Source: Candidatus Poribacteria bacterium
GTDB taxonomy: Bacteria > Poribacteria > WGA-4E > WGA-3G
Reading direction: 5' to 3'
DNA: 64,000 bases
NCBI GenBank assembly: GCA_022827885.1
Contig: JAJEIP010000003.1
Location: 29,544-93,543 of the forward strand
Of this stretch, positions 18,551 through 27,349 are shown in pieces. Every line of letters begins with the position of its first letter. Within the stretch, counting starts at the first letter, position 1. Made by a program: the position numbers and the translations under genes. Below the pieces are notes generated by a model. That model searched no databases. It was not told where the DNA came from and saw nothing but the letters and a program-made list of their open reading frames with translations.

Positions 18551-20104
18551 TTACCATGGATGTGTCCGAAACGGGGACGCGGGTAACCCTTCCTTGTTGA
18601 CGAGATTCGGTTCCGCACTTTGATGCCAACCGAATCGAACGGCGACCGGATTCGCAACGGTACTGCTGGAGACAACAATTGTGTTCCCATCAACTGTCGC
18701 TTTCGCCTCAACGAATTGCTTATCCTCCCCCGCGATTTCAAACCATGTCAGGGGTTGCTCGTCTTTCGCCATCAAGCCACTCCCAACAAAATCAAAACGC
18801 AGCCGAATCGTGTCGCCTTCCACTGCCATCGACTTGTAAAGTGGACCGGAATAGGTTACATCCTCTCTGGCGTAGGTCTTCGCAAGTGCCCACAACGCAA
18901 GCCGTCTGCCAACCTCCTGCTTGTTTTGCGGATGGATGTCCTTGAGGTTACCAACATCCGTTGTCACAGCCATACCGGTATGTGGAACGGATAACGTTGC
19001 GGCTTGTGCCTCCCAAATTGCAGGTAGCAAAAATGGACCGGCTCCCCAACCGTAATTAAATGGAGCAAGTTGCACGAAATAGAAGGGGAAATCGCCCTGT
19101 CCCCACACCTCACGCCACCCATTGATGAGCGCTTTCATCTTTTCGTGGTAGAGCATTCCATCCTGAAGGTTCGACTCGCCTTGGTACCAGATTGCGCCAC
19201 GAAGCGCGTACGGGACGATCGGATGCACCATGCCGTTGTAGAGTCCGGTGGGTCTGGCGTGATGTCTCAGCGCGTGTCTATTTTCGGGTATCTGTGTAAG
19301 GCGGGCATCGGTTTCTAACGCCGCTCGCGTTTCTGCGATCCACGCCTCAATCTCCTTCATCTTTTGTGGAAGTTGCTCGCGATAGTTCGCATCCGCTTCC
19401 TGAATCTCTTTGGATATGGATTCAAGGGCAGGGACGGTTGTGAAACCGACAGGCGGCGTCCACGGCTCAATGCGGGTGCCGCCCCAATTGGTACTGATTA
19501 ATCCGATCGGGACATCGAGGTTCTTGTAAAGCTTTCTGCCGAAATAGTAAGCAACAGCGGAAAAATTCTCGATTGTTTCCGGGGTGGTCTCATACCAGTC
19601 GGCTTCGACGTCCTGCTGAAGTAATCCTGAAGGTCTGTGCGGAATGTCAAACAATCGGATCTTTGAATAGTCCGCTGCAGCGATTTCCGCATCGGCATCT
19701 CTTGAGGCACGCACAGACCATTCCATATTCGACTGTCCGGAGCAGACCCAAACCTCTCCAAAAAGGACGTTCGTCAACTCAATTGTAGGGGCTGGGTTAC
19801 CCAGCCCGTATACACGAAGGGTATAGGGACCTCCGGCTTCCATTGCTGGGAGTTCGGTTCGCCAGTTGCCTTCCGCGTCAGCAATCGCAGTAGTTGAGAA
19901 AAGCGGATCGGCACCCTCGCCTTCGGCACTGAGGGTTATCGTGATTTCCTCGTCCGGGGCCGCCCAGCCCCAGATAGGGACCTCCATGTTGCGTTGCAAT
20001 ACCATGTTACTGCCGATGACACGCGGCAACGTCACCTCGGCATGCGTGAGGGATTGTATGGAAAGTAATAGGAAACCGATGAGAAATAGTGTAATTCGTT
20101 TCAT
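18551..20104 (-). CDS. Secreted sialate O-acetylesterase-type SGNH esterase
   Basis: A 517-residue exported esterase. The signal peptide is residues 1-22. SGNH/SASA blocks are CSGQSNMEW (catalytic Ser), STNWGGTRIEPW, GAIWYQGESN and the late DVGNLKDIHPQNK (catalytic Asp-x-x-His region). It removes O-acetyl groups from sialic acid or other acetylated glycans outside the cytoplasm. AGGAG lies upstream of the ATG. The stretch YGLGNPAPTIEL is encoded by a perfect GGGCTGGGTTACCCAGCCC palindrome, which looks like a repeat that inserted in frame between the N-terminal beta domain and the SGNH domain without breaking the gene. Confidence 0.87.
   Translation of the reverse strand: MKRITLFLIGFLLLSIQSLTHAEVTLPRVIGSNMVLQRNMEVPIWGWAAPDEEITITLSAEGEGADPLFSTTAIADAEGNWRTELPAMEAGGPYTLRVYGLGNPAPTIELTNVLFGEVWVCSGQSNMEWSVRASRDADAEIAAADYSKIRLFDIPHRPSGLLQQDVEADWYETTPETIENFSAVAYYFGRKLYKNLDVPIGLISTNWGGTRIEPWTPPVGFTTVPALESISKEIQEADANYREQLPQKMKEIEAWIAETRAALETDARLTQIPENRHALRHHARPTGLYNGMVHPIVPYALRGAIWYQGESNLQDGMLYHEKMKALINGWREVWGQGDFPFYFVQLAPFNYGWGAGPFLLPAIWEAQAATLSVPHTGMAVTTDVGNLKDIHPQNKQEVGRRLALWALAKTYAREDVTYSGPLYKSMAVEGDTIRLRFDFVGSGLMAKDEQPLTWFEIAGEDKQFVEAKATVDGNTIVVSSSTVANPVAVRFGWHQSAEPNLVNKEGLPASPFRTHPW
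19784..19810. repeat. Palindromic hairpin element inside the acetylesterase gene
   Basis: GTAGGGGCTGGGTTACCCAGCCCGTA: the GGGCTGGG arms pair around a short loop. Related GTAGG...CCTAC palindromes are found at 20726, 44699, 42464 and 56785. It is in frame and adds residues near GLGNPAPT. Confidence 0.55.
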
Positions 20105-20258
20105 GTTGTCACTCCTTAGAATTAACGTAAGTTCGATTTAAGAATCCACACGTAGGTTGGGTTGAACGGCAAAAACCAAAAACTGTCCATCCAAAGATGC
20201 CTTGTTTTTTTGATCACTCCTTCATGCAAAGAACCGTTAGTGAAACCCAACATCCCGA

Positions 20259-22628
20259 TCAAAGAACCTCATTTGTCCTAAAGTGTTGGGTTTCGCTTCT
20301 ACCTTGAAGGCGTTCGGCGAGGTAACTGTTGCGTTGCATGACTTGATTGTTGCGGATGCAGATGCCGAGTGCCCGTTTGGTGCCGACTATGACAACACAC
20401 TCCTTCGCACGGGTGATACCGGTATAGAGCAGATTCCGCTGTAACATGAGATAGTGCTGCGTGTGTAAGGGGATCACAACGGCGGGATACTCACTCCCCT
20501 GCGCTTTATGGACAGTCGTGGCATAGGCTAAGACGAGTTCCCCAAGGTCTGCGGTATCGTAAGCGACCTGTTTATCAGGGAACTGGAGGTACACCTTTTT
20601 GTCGAGAGGCTCAATCGCGACGACTCTGCCGATATCACCGTTGAACACCTCATAGTCGTAGTTGTTTCGGACTTGCATCACCTTATCCCCGACGCGGAAA
20701 CCGCCTGCGGTTCGAGATACAGGCGAGGTGCCTTCGCGCCTACGGGACGGCTGCCTGTAAGTCTGAACACCGAACCTCGCTTTTTCTAACGGATGAGAGG
20801 CTGGGGTTGTATACTCCGGGTTCAATACCTCCTGGAGACGTTTGTTGAAGCTTTCAGTGCCAAGCATCCCGCGCCGCATCGGGCATAGGAGTTGGATGTC
20901 GTCTATCGGATGGTAATCGTAGTGTTGCGGGAGCCGCTCAGAAATCAGGGAACATACCAATTCGGTAATCGCTTCGGGATCTTCCTCCTCCATGAAGAAA
21001 AAGTTCCGGTCCGTATCACCAGTGAGTTCTGGAAAATCGCCCTTATTGATGCGATGGGCATTGGTGACGATCATGCTCTCCTGTGCCTGACGGAATATCT
21101 CGGTGAGCTGAATAACGGGTATCCTTTGGGAATCAATGAGTTCCCTGAGGACATTGCCTGCGCCGACGGAGGGAAGCTGATCGGTGTCCCCGATGAGGAT
21201 GACAGTGGTGCCTGGACGAATCGCCTGCATCAAACGGTTCATCAGGACGAGATCGACCATAGAGGTTTCGTCAACAATGACGACATCTGTGTCCAATGGG
21301 TTTTGTCGATTTCGTTTAAATCCGTTGTTTCGTGGAGAGAATTCAAGGAGCCGATGAATGGTTTTGGCTTCGCTGCCGGTTGTTTCACTGAGCCGCTTTG
21401 CTGCGCGTCCGGTGGGTGCTGTCAGGGTGATGCGTCTACCGGCTGCTTCAAACAGGCGAATCATGCCGAGAACAGTCGTGGTTTTACCGGTGCCGGGTCC
21501 CCCAGTCAGGATCATGGCAGGGGTCGTCATGGCGGTATAGATCGCCTTGCGTTGTTGTGGCGCGAAACGGATGTCCATTTCGTCCTCTAATTGCGTGAGG
21601 AATAGCGTCGTGTTAGGGGGCAGCTGAACGGTGCTCTGTTCTTGATTCGCTAAGAGCCTCAAAAACTGGTTTGCGACACCGAGTTCGGCGTAGTAAAAGG
21701 GGGCGAGATAGATGGCAGAATGGTTATTGGTTGAAAGGGGTTCCTGATCTATTTCGGAAATCTCATAGTTCTCTTGTGTCTCGTCTATACTCTCCTGTTC
21801 TTCGGAAACCACTACATCTGTAAAACCGGGATTAATAATTTCCTCTTTTTCGACGAGGGCGGAAATCCCTTGCTTAATGGCTTCCAGCTCCTGCTCAAGC
21901 ATGGTTTGGCACGCTTCAATAAGTTCGGCACGGTGTTGGAAGACGTGTCCATCATCCGCCTTCTGGCTGAGAACGTATTTAATGCCTGCTTGGACGCGTT
22001 GCGGCGCATCCTTATCGATGCCGAGTTTCTGTGCGATCGTGTCTGCCGTTACAAACCCGATCCCGTAAATGTCATCAGCGAGGCGATACGGGTCTTCAGT
22101 GACGATCGGGATTGCGTCGTTTTCGTAGGTTTTATAAATTTTCGCGGCGTGCGCTGTGCTAACATCATGCGATTGTAGGAAGATCATCACATTTTTTATT
22201 TCGCGTTGCGCTTCCCACGCCTCCTTGATGATTTTTACGCGCTTCCGCCCGATACCGGGAACGCGTGCCAATTTTTCAGGTTCGTTCTCAATGACATCCA
22301 TCGTATCCATACCGAACTTACGGACGATGAGTCCTGCCATCTTCGGACCGATACCTTTAATGAGACCTGAACCGAGATATTTTCTTAATCCGACGACATT
22401 TGCAGGGAGGATGGTTTCATACTTCTCGATTTGGAACTGTCTGCCGTATCTGGGGTTATCTACCCATTGTCCCTGTAAGAGGAGACTCTCACCAGGATTG
22501 ATAGATGCCAAATTGCCGACGACCGTGATGAGTTCGGCATGGTCGCGCGCCGAAAGCCTGCCGACTGTATAGCCGGTGTCAGAGCTTTCATAGACGATAC
22601 GTTCGAGTATCCCCTGCAGCGTTTCCAT
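20259..22628 (-). CDS. recD2: RecD2-type ATP-dependent 5'-3' DNA helicase
   Basis: A 789-residue SF1B helicase of the RecD/TraA group that acts without RecBC. The N-terminal region has an OB-like part and helix-hairpin-helix motifs (GSGLIKGIGPKMAG, ARVPGIGRKRVK). The motor has GGPGTGKTTTV (Walker A, about 374), VVIVDETSMVD (Walker B), LIGDTDQLPSVGAG, and the C-terminal VHKAQGSEYPAVVIP and LLYTGITRAK. A roughly 20-residue segment around residues 621-642 (TYRQPSRRREGTSPVS) has no counterpart I recall in RecD2 and coincides with a palindromic repeat. An AAGG lies upstream of the ATG. No recB or recC is seen in the window. Confidence 0.9.
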   Translation of the reverse strand: METLQGILERIVYESSDTGYTVGRLSARDHAELITVVGNLASINPGESLLLQGQWVDNPRYGRQFQIEKYETILPANVVGLRKYLGSGLIKGIGPKMAGLIVRKFGMDTMDVIENEPEKLARVPGIGRKRVKIIKEAWEAQREIKNVMIFLQSHDVSTAHAAKIYKTYENDAIPIVTEDPYRLADDIYGIGFVTADTIAQKLGIDKDAPQRVQAGIKYVLSQKADDGHVFQHRAELIEACQTMLEQELEAIKQGISALVEKEEIINPGFTDVVVSEEQESIDETQENYEISEIDQEPLSTNNHSAIYLAPFYYAELGVANQFLRLLANQEQSTVQLPPNTTLFLTQLEDEMDIRFAPQQRKAIYTAMTTPAMILTGGPGTGKTTTVLGMIRLFEAAGRRITLTAPTGRAAKRLSETTGSEAKTIHRLLEFSPRNNGFKRNRQNPLDTDVVIVDETSMVDLVLMNRLMQAIRPGTTVILIGDTDQLPSVGAGNVLRELIDSQRIPVIQLTEIFRQAQESMIVTNAHRINKGDFPELTGDTDRNFFFMEEEDPEAITELVCSLISERLPQHYDYHPIDDIQLLCPMRRGMLGTESFNKRLQEVLNPEYTTPASHPLEKARFGVQTYRQPSRRREGTSPVSRTAGGFRVGDKVMQVRNNYDYEVFNGDIGRVVAIEPLDKKVYLQFPDKQVAYDTADLGELVLAYATTVHKAQGSEYPAVVIPLHTQHYLMLQRNLLYTGITRAKECVVIVGTKRALGICIRNNQVMQRNSYLAERLQGRSETQHFRTNEVL
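20702..20765. repeat. Palindromic repeat inserted in frame in recD2
   Basis: About 64 bp. It contains ATACAGGCGAGGTGCC followed by TTCGCGCCTACGGG, and its ends CGCCTGCGG and GGCTGCCTGTAAG are partly complementary. It is translated into a basic, Ser/Arg-rich loop in the C-terminal helicase domain just before FRVGDKVMQVRNNYD, a conserved beta strand. Confidence 0.55.
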
Positions 22629-22666
22629 TTTTAGTTTTACCTTATTAAGACAACAAACAGAGCGAA

Positions 22667-23350
22667 CTACTCAAACAGACGCGCGACTGGGCAGGTAAAA
22701 CCCGGTATGACATTATCACCAGTGAGTGTATCATCACGTGTGAGTATCTCAATATCCGTCTCAGAACGATACACCGTCACGGTTTTGGTAACGGGTTCAA
22801 GCACCCAGACGAGGCGTGTTCCTGCCTCCAGATAGGCAAGTGCTTTTTCGGCAACACGAGATTGGACATCCGACGGAGAAACAACCTCAATCGCCAGATC
22901 AGGGGGTATGGAAAAACCCTTTGTTTTATCGCCAGTCAACCGCGTCGTTGAAACAAAGGCGACATCCGGTTTTACTATGCGTTCCCCAACCTGAAAGGTT
23001 GTTTCTGCGGTGTACAGACGTCCGAGTTTCTGTTGATAAACATGCGAATACAAATAGTGAATGATATTGACGCTAATTTCACCATGTTCTCTCGACGGTG
23101 GTGCCATCGGTACTAACTCTCCCTTAACATATTCATACCCCTCTACATCCTGCTCGAGAAACTCCTCCAACGTCATTGTGGTGCGGATTGTGCACATCTC
23201 TGGAGGGAGTGGTGGCGACTTTGGCACCAATTTGCCATCTATGTATTCATATCCTTCTACATCATGCTCCAAGAACTCTTCCAACGTCATCTTGACACTT
23301 TCTGGCGGACGTATACCTTGCTCAACTTCGTGGATTTCTTGTAACTTCAT
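22667..23350 (-). CDS. Uma2 family (DUF820) PD-(D/E)xK protein with duplicated N-terminus
   Basis: A 227-residue Uma2-type restriction-endonuclease-fold protein. The nuclease-like core has KPDVAFVS, DLAIEVVSPSD and EKALAYLEAGTRLVWVLEP. Function in this family is not established. The N-terminal segment MTLEEFLEHDVEGYEYIDG (from residue 21) is repeated as MTLEEFLEQDVEGYEYVKG (from residue 59), a 38-residue (114-bp) internal duplication of the first strand and helix. GAGGG upstream supports ATG 23350. Without the duplication the protein would have the usual family length of about 185-190 residues. A second Uma2 gene lies at 52878. Confidence 0.82.
   Translation of the reverse strand: MKLQEIHEVEQGIRPPESVKMTLEEFLEHDVEGYEYIDGKLVPKSPPLPPEMCTIRTTMTLEEFLEQDVEGYEYVKGELVPMAPPSREHGEISVNIIHYLYSHVYQQKLGRLYTAETTFQVGERIVKPDVAFVSTTRLTGDKTKGFSIPPDLAIEVVSPSDVQSRVAEKALAYLEAGTRLVWVLEPVTKTVTVYRSETDIEILTRDDTLTGDNVIPGFTCPVARLFE
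23096..23290 (-). repeat. Internal tandem duplication in the Uma2 gene
   Basis: Two direct copies of about 80 bp (from 23290 and from 23176, minus strand) encode MTLEEFLE(H/Q)DVEGYEY. They differ at several synonymous and a few nonsynonymous sites, so the duplication is not brand new. Confidence 0.8.
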
Positions 23351-23470
23351 GCTTTTAATTCCCTCGTATAGAAAGTTTGCAAGTGTGCTAAAGTTTGCAG
23401 ATGAACCAGAACCCTCTGGAAACTTTACGGACTTTAGAACATTTTATAGACTTTGAAACTTTCCCCAGAC

Positions 23471-24703
23471 CTATCCAATTTCCGTCATCAATTTCCGAAA
23501 AGCGTTGAGTTGCGGGGCAATGATATGTGATGAATCCGTTTTGTTCTCAAGTGCCTCAACGGTTTTGAGTCCGTTGCCTGTGATAGCGAGAACTGTTGGC
23601 TCATCAGGTCCGATGTGTCCACTTTCTATCAATTTTTTCGCGGCGGCGAGTGTGACACCCCCAGCGGTTTCCGTGAAAATACCTTCTGTGGAAGCGAGAA
23701 GTTTGATGGCATCCACAATCTCAATATCGGTGGCATGTTCGCCGACACCCCCAGAGTTTCGGACGGTATCCACAGCATAGATGCCGTCTGCGGGGTTTCC
23801 AATCGCGAGCGATTTAGCGATTGTATTGGGTCTCACAGGCTTTACAAAATCGCCATTCTCTTTGTATGTATTGACGATGGGTCCACATCCCTCGGCTTGC
23901 GCGACATGGATTTTAGTGTTCGGTGTATCTATTAATCCCAAAATGTGAAATTCTTTTAAAGCTTTGCCAATCTTTGTAATGAGAGAACCTCCGGCAGCAG
24001 GTGCAACGATATGCGCGGGTGCCTTCCAACCGAGTTGTTCGATCAATTCAAAGCAGAGGGTTTTTGAGCCTTCAGCGTAGAACGGACGGATGTTGATATT
24101 AACAAATGCCCACGGATAGACCCCACCAATTTCACTACAGAGTCGGTTGACATCGTCATACGTGCCAGTGATACCGACGACTGTAGGACCATAAACGAGG
24201 GAGGCAACGACTTTGCCGACTTCGAGGTCCGCGGGGATGAAAATGAAGCAATTCAGTTTCGCGATGGCGGCGTGTGCGGCAACTGCATTGGCGAGGTTGC
24301 CAGTAGAGGCACAGGAAACAGTCTCAAAATCGAATTCTTTTGCTTTGCTCAAGGCGACGGCGACAACCCGATCTTTGAAGGAAAAGGTCGGATGGCAGAC
24401 GGTGTCATCTTTGATATAGAGTTCTTTGACGCCGAGCGCGTCTCCAAGATTCTTCGCTCGGACGAGCGGCGTAAATCCGGTGTGAGTGCCATCTGTCGGT
24501 TCACCATCTATTGGCAGCAGATCCGCATAACGCCACATGCTCTCTGGACCGTTTTCTATTGAATGCCTTGAAATAGATTTTTGTATCTCTTCATAGTTAT
24601 AGTCTACTTCCAGGGGCCCGAAACAGAACTCGCAAACGTGGAGCGGTTCCTTGGGATACTTCTCCCCACATTCACGGCATTTGAGCCCTAATACTTTTTC
24701 CAT
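23471..24703 (-). CDS. thrC: Threonine synthase
   Basis: A 410-residue PLP enzyme converting O-phosphohomoserine to threonine. An N-terminal zinc-ribbon-like element has Cys9, Cys12, Cys24 and Cys27 (KCRECG...CEFCFG). The PLP lysine is Lys110 in TFSFKDR, with the substrate and cofactor loops CASTGNLANAVAAHA and APAAGGSLITK. Size and layout fit the shorter threonine synthase class. The initiator region lies directly behind a family A repeat that supplies AAGGAAAA about 10 nt upstream. No other threonine-pathway gene is adjacent. Confidence 0.92.
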   Translation of the reverse strand: MEKVLGLKCRECGEKYPKEPLHVCEFCFGPLEVDYNYEEIQKSISRHSIENGPESMWRYADLLPIDGEPTDGTHTGFTPLVRAKNLGDALGVKELYIKDDTVCHPTFSFKDRVVAVALSKAKEFDFETVSCASTGNLANAVAAHAAIAKLNCFIFIPADLEVGKVVASLVYGPTVVGITGTYDDVNRLCSEIGGVYPWAFVNINIRPFYAEGSKTLCFELIEQLGWKAPAHIVAPAAGGSLITKIGKALKEFHILGLIDTPNTKIHVAQAEGCGPIVNTYKENGDFVKPVRPNTIAKSLAIGNPADGIYAVDTVRNSGGVGEHATDIEIVDAIKLLASTEGIFTETAGGVTLAAAKKLIESGHIGPDEPTVLAITGNGLKTVEALENKTDSSHIIAPQLNAFRKLMTEIG

Positions 24704-24793
24704 TTTTTTAATTTTCCTTGCGGTTCGATCAGGCCGGTTAGGACTTTGACGAGCCTCATCGTAATCCAGCCCGGCACGTTGTTTGGGCTTACG
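24704..24793 (-). repeat. Family A repeat, copy 3, providing the thrC ribosome binding site
   Basis: On the minus strand it starts GTAAGCCCAAACAACG, continues through GGATTACGATGAGGC, and ends GATCGAACCGCAAGG and AAAATTAAAAAA immediately before the thrC ATG. The rest of the 24794-24897 spacer shows nothing recognisable. Confidence 0.78.
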
Positions 24794-24897
24794 TTTTTGG
24801 TGCTATCAAGATCGTGTGCTTTTGACATTTCGTTCACAACCAGAAAACGACGATTTCACCCATAAGCAGATCGTCGTGATGCACCAGAATCAGAAGA

Positions 24898-26217
24898 TTA
24901 GATTGTCAGTTTAACGCTAAATTCGTTCTTTCCAGATTGTAATGTGAGACGTATAAAAAGCGAATGTTCCCCTATCCATTTGACATCATCGACGTTGGAC
25001 TCGATTAATTGTAAACCTTCGTGGTCACCCCAGACGACTATCCCATAAGGCATCGTCCGCGTTGACTCTACCACAATGGCGATGTGCAGTTGTGTCCGAT
25101 GTCGCGTCGGTAAAAAGCCCGTTAGGACAGGTGTATTCGCCTCGGACTGTAATATCCGTTCGGCAGCATAGTCTTTGATTTCAACGGGCGCCATATCCCC
25201 TTCAACAAATGTCAATTCACATGCCGCGTCGTAGTAAAATATCTTTAACGTAGACTTCGGGTCAGTCGTTTCCTCTTGGATCTCCAGACTTGCCCCTACA
25301 ACCGCTGTCGGTTCGGTTTTCTGACACTGTTTTATATAATCGTCAACCATTTGCGAAAGGAGCAGCGGCTTTGTGTCTTGAAAACCCACCACGTGTGCGA
25401 AGTATGCATCGAGGCGTTCCAACCCCTCTTGTCCGAGGTGTGTAACGGCAAGCGGGTCGATATGTTCGACATAACCCAGCCATTGATTCCACGCTGCGCT
25501 CTCGACATAGACATCATAATGGTGTTGCGCTGTTCCGTTTAAGAGTGCTGCACGGAGATTATGTGCGTCTTCATCAAGATGACCAGGGGTATGGTAAGGG
25601 ATACCGACAATCTTTTCAAACGATTGGTCAGGGGTCCCCCGTGCGACAATCGCATCAAGAGACGCTGAAATTTCAAGCGGGTAAAAACACCCAAAACCCC
25701 CGCGGTCGGACCTCTCAATTTCAGGAACATCCGGGGCTGCCGCATCCACATCTCGCTGATTCCAATGATAGCCCCAAAGCCCTCGGAAGCCCGTCTGTTC
25801 AAGGGCTCGCAGGAACGTATCATTCTTGAAGACTGCCCCTGCGATATTCATCTCCGTCCAAGGCAGCGTTCGCTTGAGTCTTTCGCGTTCCCTGATTACA
25901 TATTCCGGCAACTTTTCTCGCATGGTGACGAGATGCGATGCCATGGCTTCTGTGCTGGCACCCGGATTGGCGTTTCTTGCAGCCTCCCAGTTCGTTTCCC
26001 AGATGGGTCTGATATCGAGCATCAACAAGGAAGCGTCGCCGTTCTCTGTATGGAACGTTGTGAGCAACCTCGCGACGACTGGTGCAGATTTGGTATCGAC
26101 TGCCCATGTTATGGGTATACCGTGTTTATGTGCGACTTCCGCTAACAGTCGGACCCCTTCACGGAGCCGCTCCCTGTCTTCCGCTATCGCTGTGCTTACC
26201 AACCCGTAACTCAGCAT
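24898..26217 (-). CDS. Unknown protein, possible deacetylase-like barrel
   Basis: A 439-residue protein I do not recognise with confidence. The N-terminal 250 residues look like an alpha/beta barrel: EVAHKHGIPITWAVDTKS resembles the opening of NodB-like or related glycoside hydrolase/deacetylase domains, and YHTPGHLDEDAHN could bind a metal. The C-terminal 150 residues are beta-rich (LHIAIVVEST, WIGEHSLFIRLTLQSG). There is no signal peptide. Its ATG lies 2 nt after the stop codon of the HpcH aldolase gene, so the two are almost certainly co-translated and may share a pathway. Confidence 0.6.
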   Translation of the reverse strand: MLSYGLVSTAIAEDRERLREGVRLLAEVAHKHGIPITWAVDTKSAPVVARLLTTFHTENGDASLLMLDIRPIWETNWEAARNANPGASTEAMASHLVTMREKLPEYVIRERERLKRTLPWTEMNIAGAVFKNDTFLRALEQTGFRGLWGYHWNQRDVDAAAPDVPEIERSDRGGFGCFYPLEISASLDAIVARGTPDQSFEKIVGIPYHTPGHLDEDAHNLRAALLNGTAQHHYDVYVESAAWNQWLGYVEHIDPLAVTHLGQEGLERLDAYFAHVVGFQDTKPLLLSQMVDDYIKQCQKTEPTAVVGASLEIQEETTDPKSTLKIFYYDAACELTFVEGDMAPVEIKDYAAERILQSEANTPVLTGFLPTRHRTQLHIAIVVESTRTMPYGIVVWGDHEGLQLIESNVDDVKWIGEHSLFIRLTLQSGKNEFSVKLTI

Positions 26218-26219
26218 TA

Positions 26220-26927
26220 CTATTCCAAAAAGACGGTAACGCCCATGTCGGCATACTTCTGGCGCGTGCTCGGACTGCCGTTCCTAAAGCAAACAGCAGT
26301 TGTCGTTCCTTCTAAAGCTTTCGCGACGTATTCCACACAGGCATCCACGGTCTGGAGCGCATGATTCGGGTGGCTCTCAATGCTGAACGTCAGATCCGCA
26401 GGACCAAAGGAGAGACAGTCAACACCCGGCTTCGCGAGAGACCGCGCATGTGTGACGGCTTCTATGGACTCAATCTGCATCCAGAGGATGCCATTGGTGT
26501 TCCACCAGTCGGCGTATTCAAGCCGTTCTTTGCCTTCGGAATTCACTCGCGGGGCACCGCCCCAACTCCGCAGTCCCTGCTGCGGATAGTAGAAAGCAGC
26601 GACGGCTTCGTTTACGGTTTCGTCTAATTCGACCTGTGGCACCTCAATGCCTGAGGGACCTAAATCAAGGTAGTTGCCGATGAGATATGTGTTTCGGGTG
26701 TGCTTAATCCGAAAGTTGGCGGGAATTCCGAGTTCATTCGCCATATTACAGAAGGCGACGAGCCGATCCTCGTTGTATGGAGAGTGTTGGCTATCCACGG
26801 CGACAAAATCGTAGCCGCCCTCTTCGACTTTGGCGACGAGTGCGTCGGCAGATATTGCCATAGAGACGTTAGCGCCATAGACGAGTTCCCCGTTATGGAT
26901 CCGTTGTTTCAAATTTGCTGCTGACAT
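26220..26927 (-). CDS. HpcH/HpaI-family aldolase
   Basis: A 235-residue class II pyruvate-type aldolase of the 2,4-dihydroxyhept-2-ene-1,7-dioate aldolase family. Motifs: VEEGGYDFVAVDSQHSPY (catalytic region), WMQIESIEAV (metal Glu) and LSFGPADLTFS (metal Asp). It cleaves or forms 2-keto-hydroxy acids in the cytoplasm. The start was set at ATG 26927, since GAGGAA lies 7 nt upstream. An open frame to 27077 would add 50 residues that fall in a mobile-like repeat. The gene is directly followed by the unknown 439-residue gene. Confidence 0.87.
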   Translation of the reverse strand: MSAANLKQRIHNGELVYGANVSMAISADALVAKVEEGGYDFVAVDSQHSPYNEDRLVAFCNMANELGIPANFRIKHTRNTYLIGNYLDLGPSGIEVPQVELDETVNEAVAAFYYPQQGLRSWGGAPRVNSEGKERLEYADWWNTNGILWMQIESIEAVTHARSLAKPGVDCLSFGPADLTFSIESHPNHALQTVDACVEYVAKALEGTTTAVCFRNGSPSTRQKYADMGVTVFLE

Positions 26928-27009
26928 TGTCATTCCTCGCTTTTTTGGTGCAGCTTGCAGGTTTCCAAAACTTGCCGTAAAAATTGTCTGCGGTGTGCGT
27001 AAGTCCAGT

Positions 27010-27137
27010 TTTATAGTAAAGTCAAAAAATAAGTTGACGCCTGTAGCACAAACTGTTAGTTTGCGCCTCTTTAGCACGCAGACGAACAGTCTACGCTACA
27101 GTAGAAGTGTTCACGTAATTATGGACTTTACTATAAA
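27010..27137. mobile_element. MITE-like element with 14-bp terminal inverted repeats
   Basis: TTTATAGTAAAGTC (27010-27023) is the exact reverse complement of GACTTTACTATAAA (27124-27137). The 128-bp interior has no gene but carries the dyad GTAGCACAAACTGTTAGTTTGCGC and a second TAGCACGCAGACGAACAG motif. It fills much of the 26928-27349 spacer between divergent genes; the remainder contains the archease promoter. Confidence 0.65.
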
Positions 27138-27281
27138 TGCAAACGGCATAGCAGATGCTATTCCGAAACCAAGGCAGTCACTTCAAGTCACGCTTGGACC
27201 TCTATAATTATACCCTAAAAATCCTTTTGTGTCAACGGATTTGTGTTTTGGATGGCGGGATTCAGTGTGTAAATTCAAGAA

Positions 27282-27310
27282 TTGACAGGATCGGATTTTC
27301 GGGATATGAT
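27282..27310 (+). promoter_or_regulatory. Predicted sigma70-type promoter for archease
   Basis: Perfect TTGACA (27282-27287), a 17-nt spacer and TATGAT (27305-27310), about 40 nt upstream of the archease ATG. Confidence 0.65.
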
Positions 27311-27349
27311 GTTGTTGGATGAAAAAAAATCGTAGCGATGGAGAGTTGC

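Noticed and set aside
26928..27077. N-terminal extension of the HpcH aldolase frame
   Set aside because: It runs into the MITE-like element and the Shine-Dalgarno supports ATG 26927.
27338..27349. Upstream ATG for archease
   Set aside because: The ATG at 27350 has GGAG at the right distance and matches the family N-terminus.
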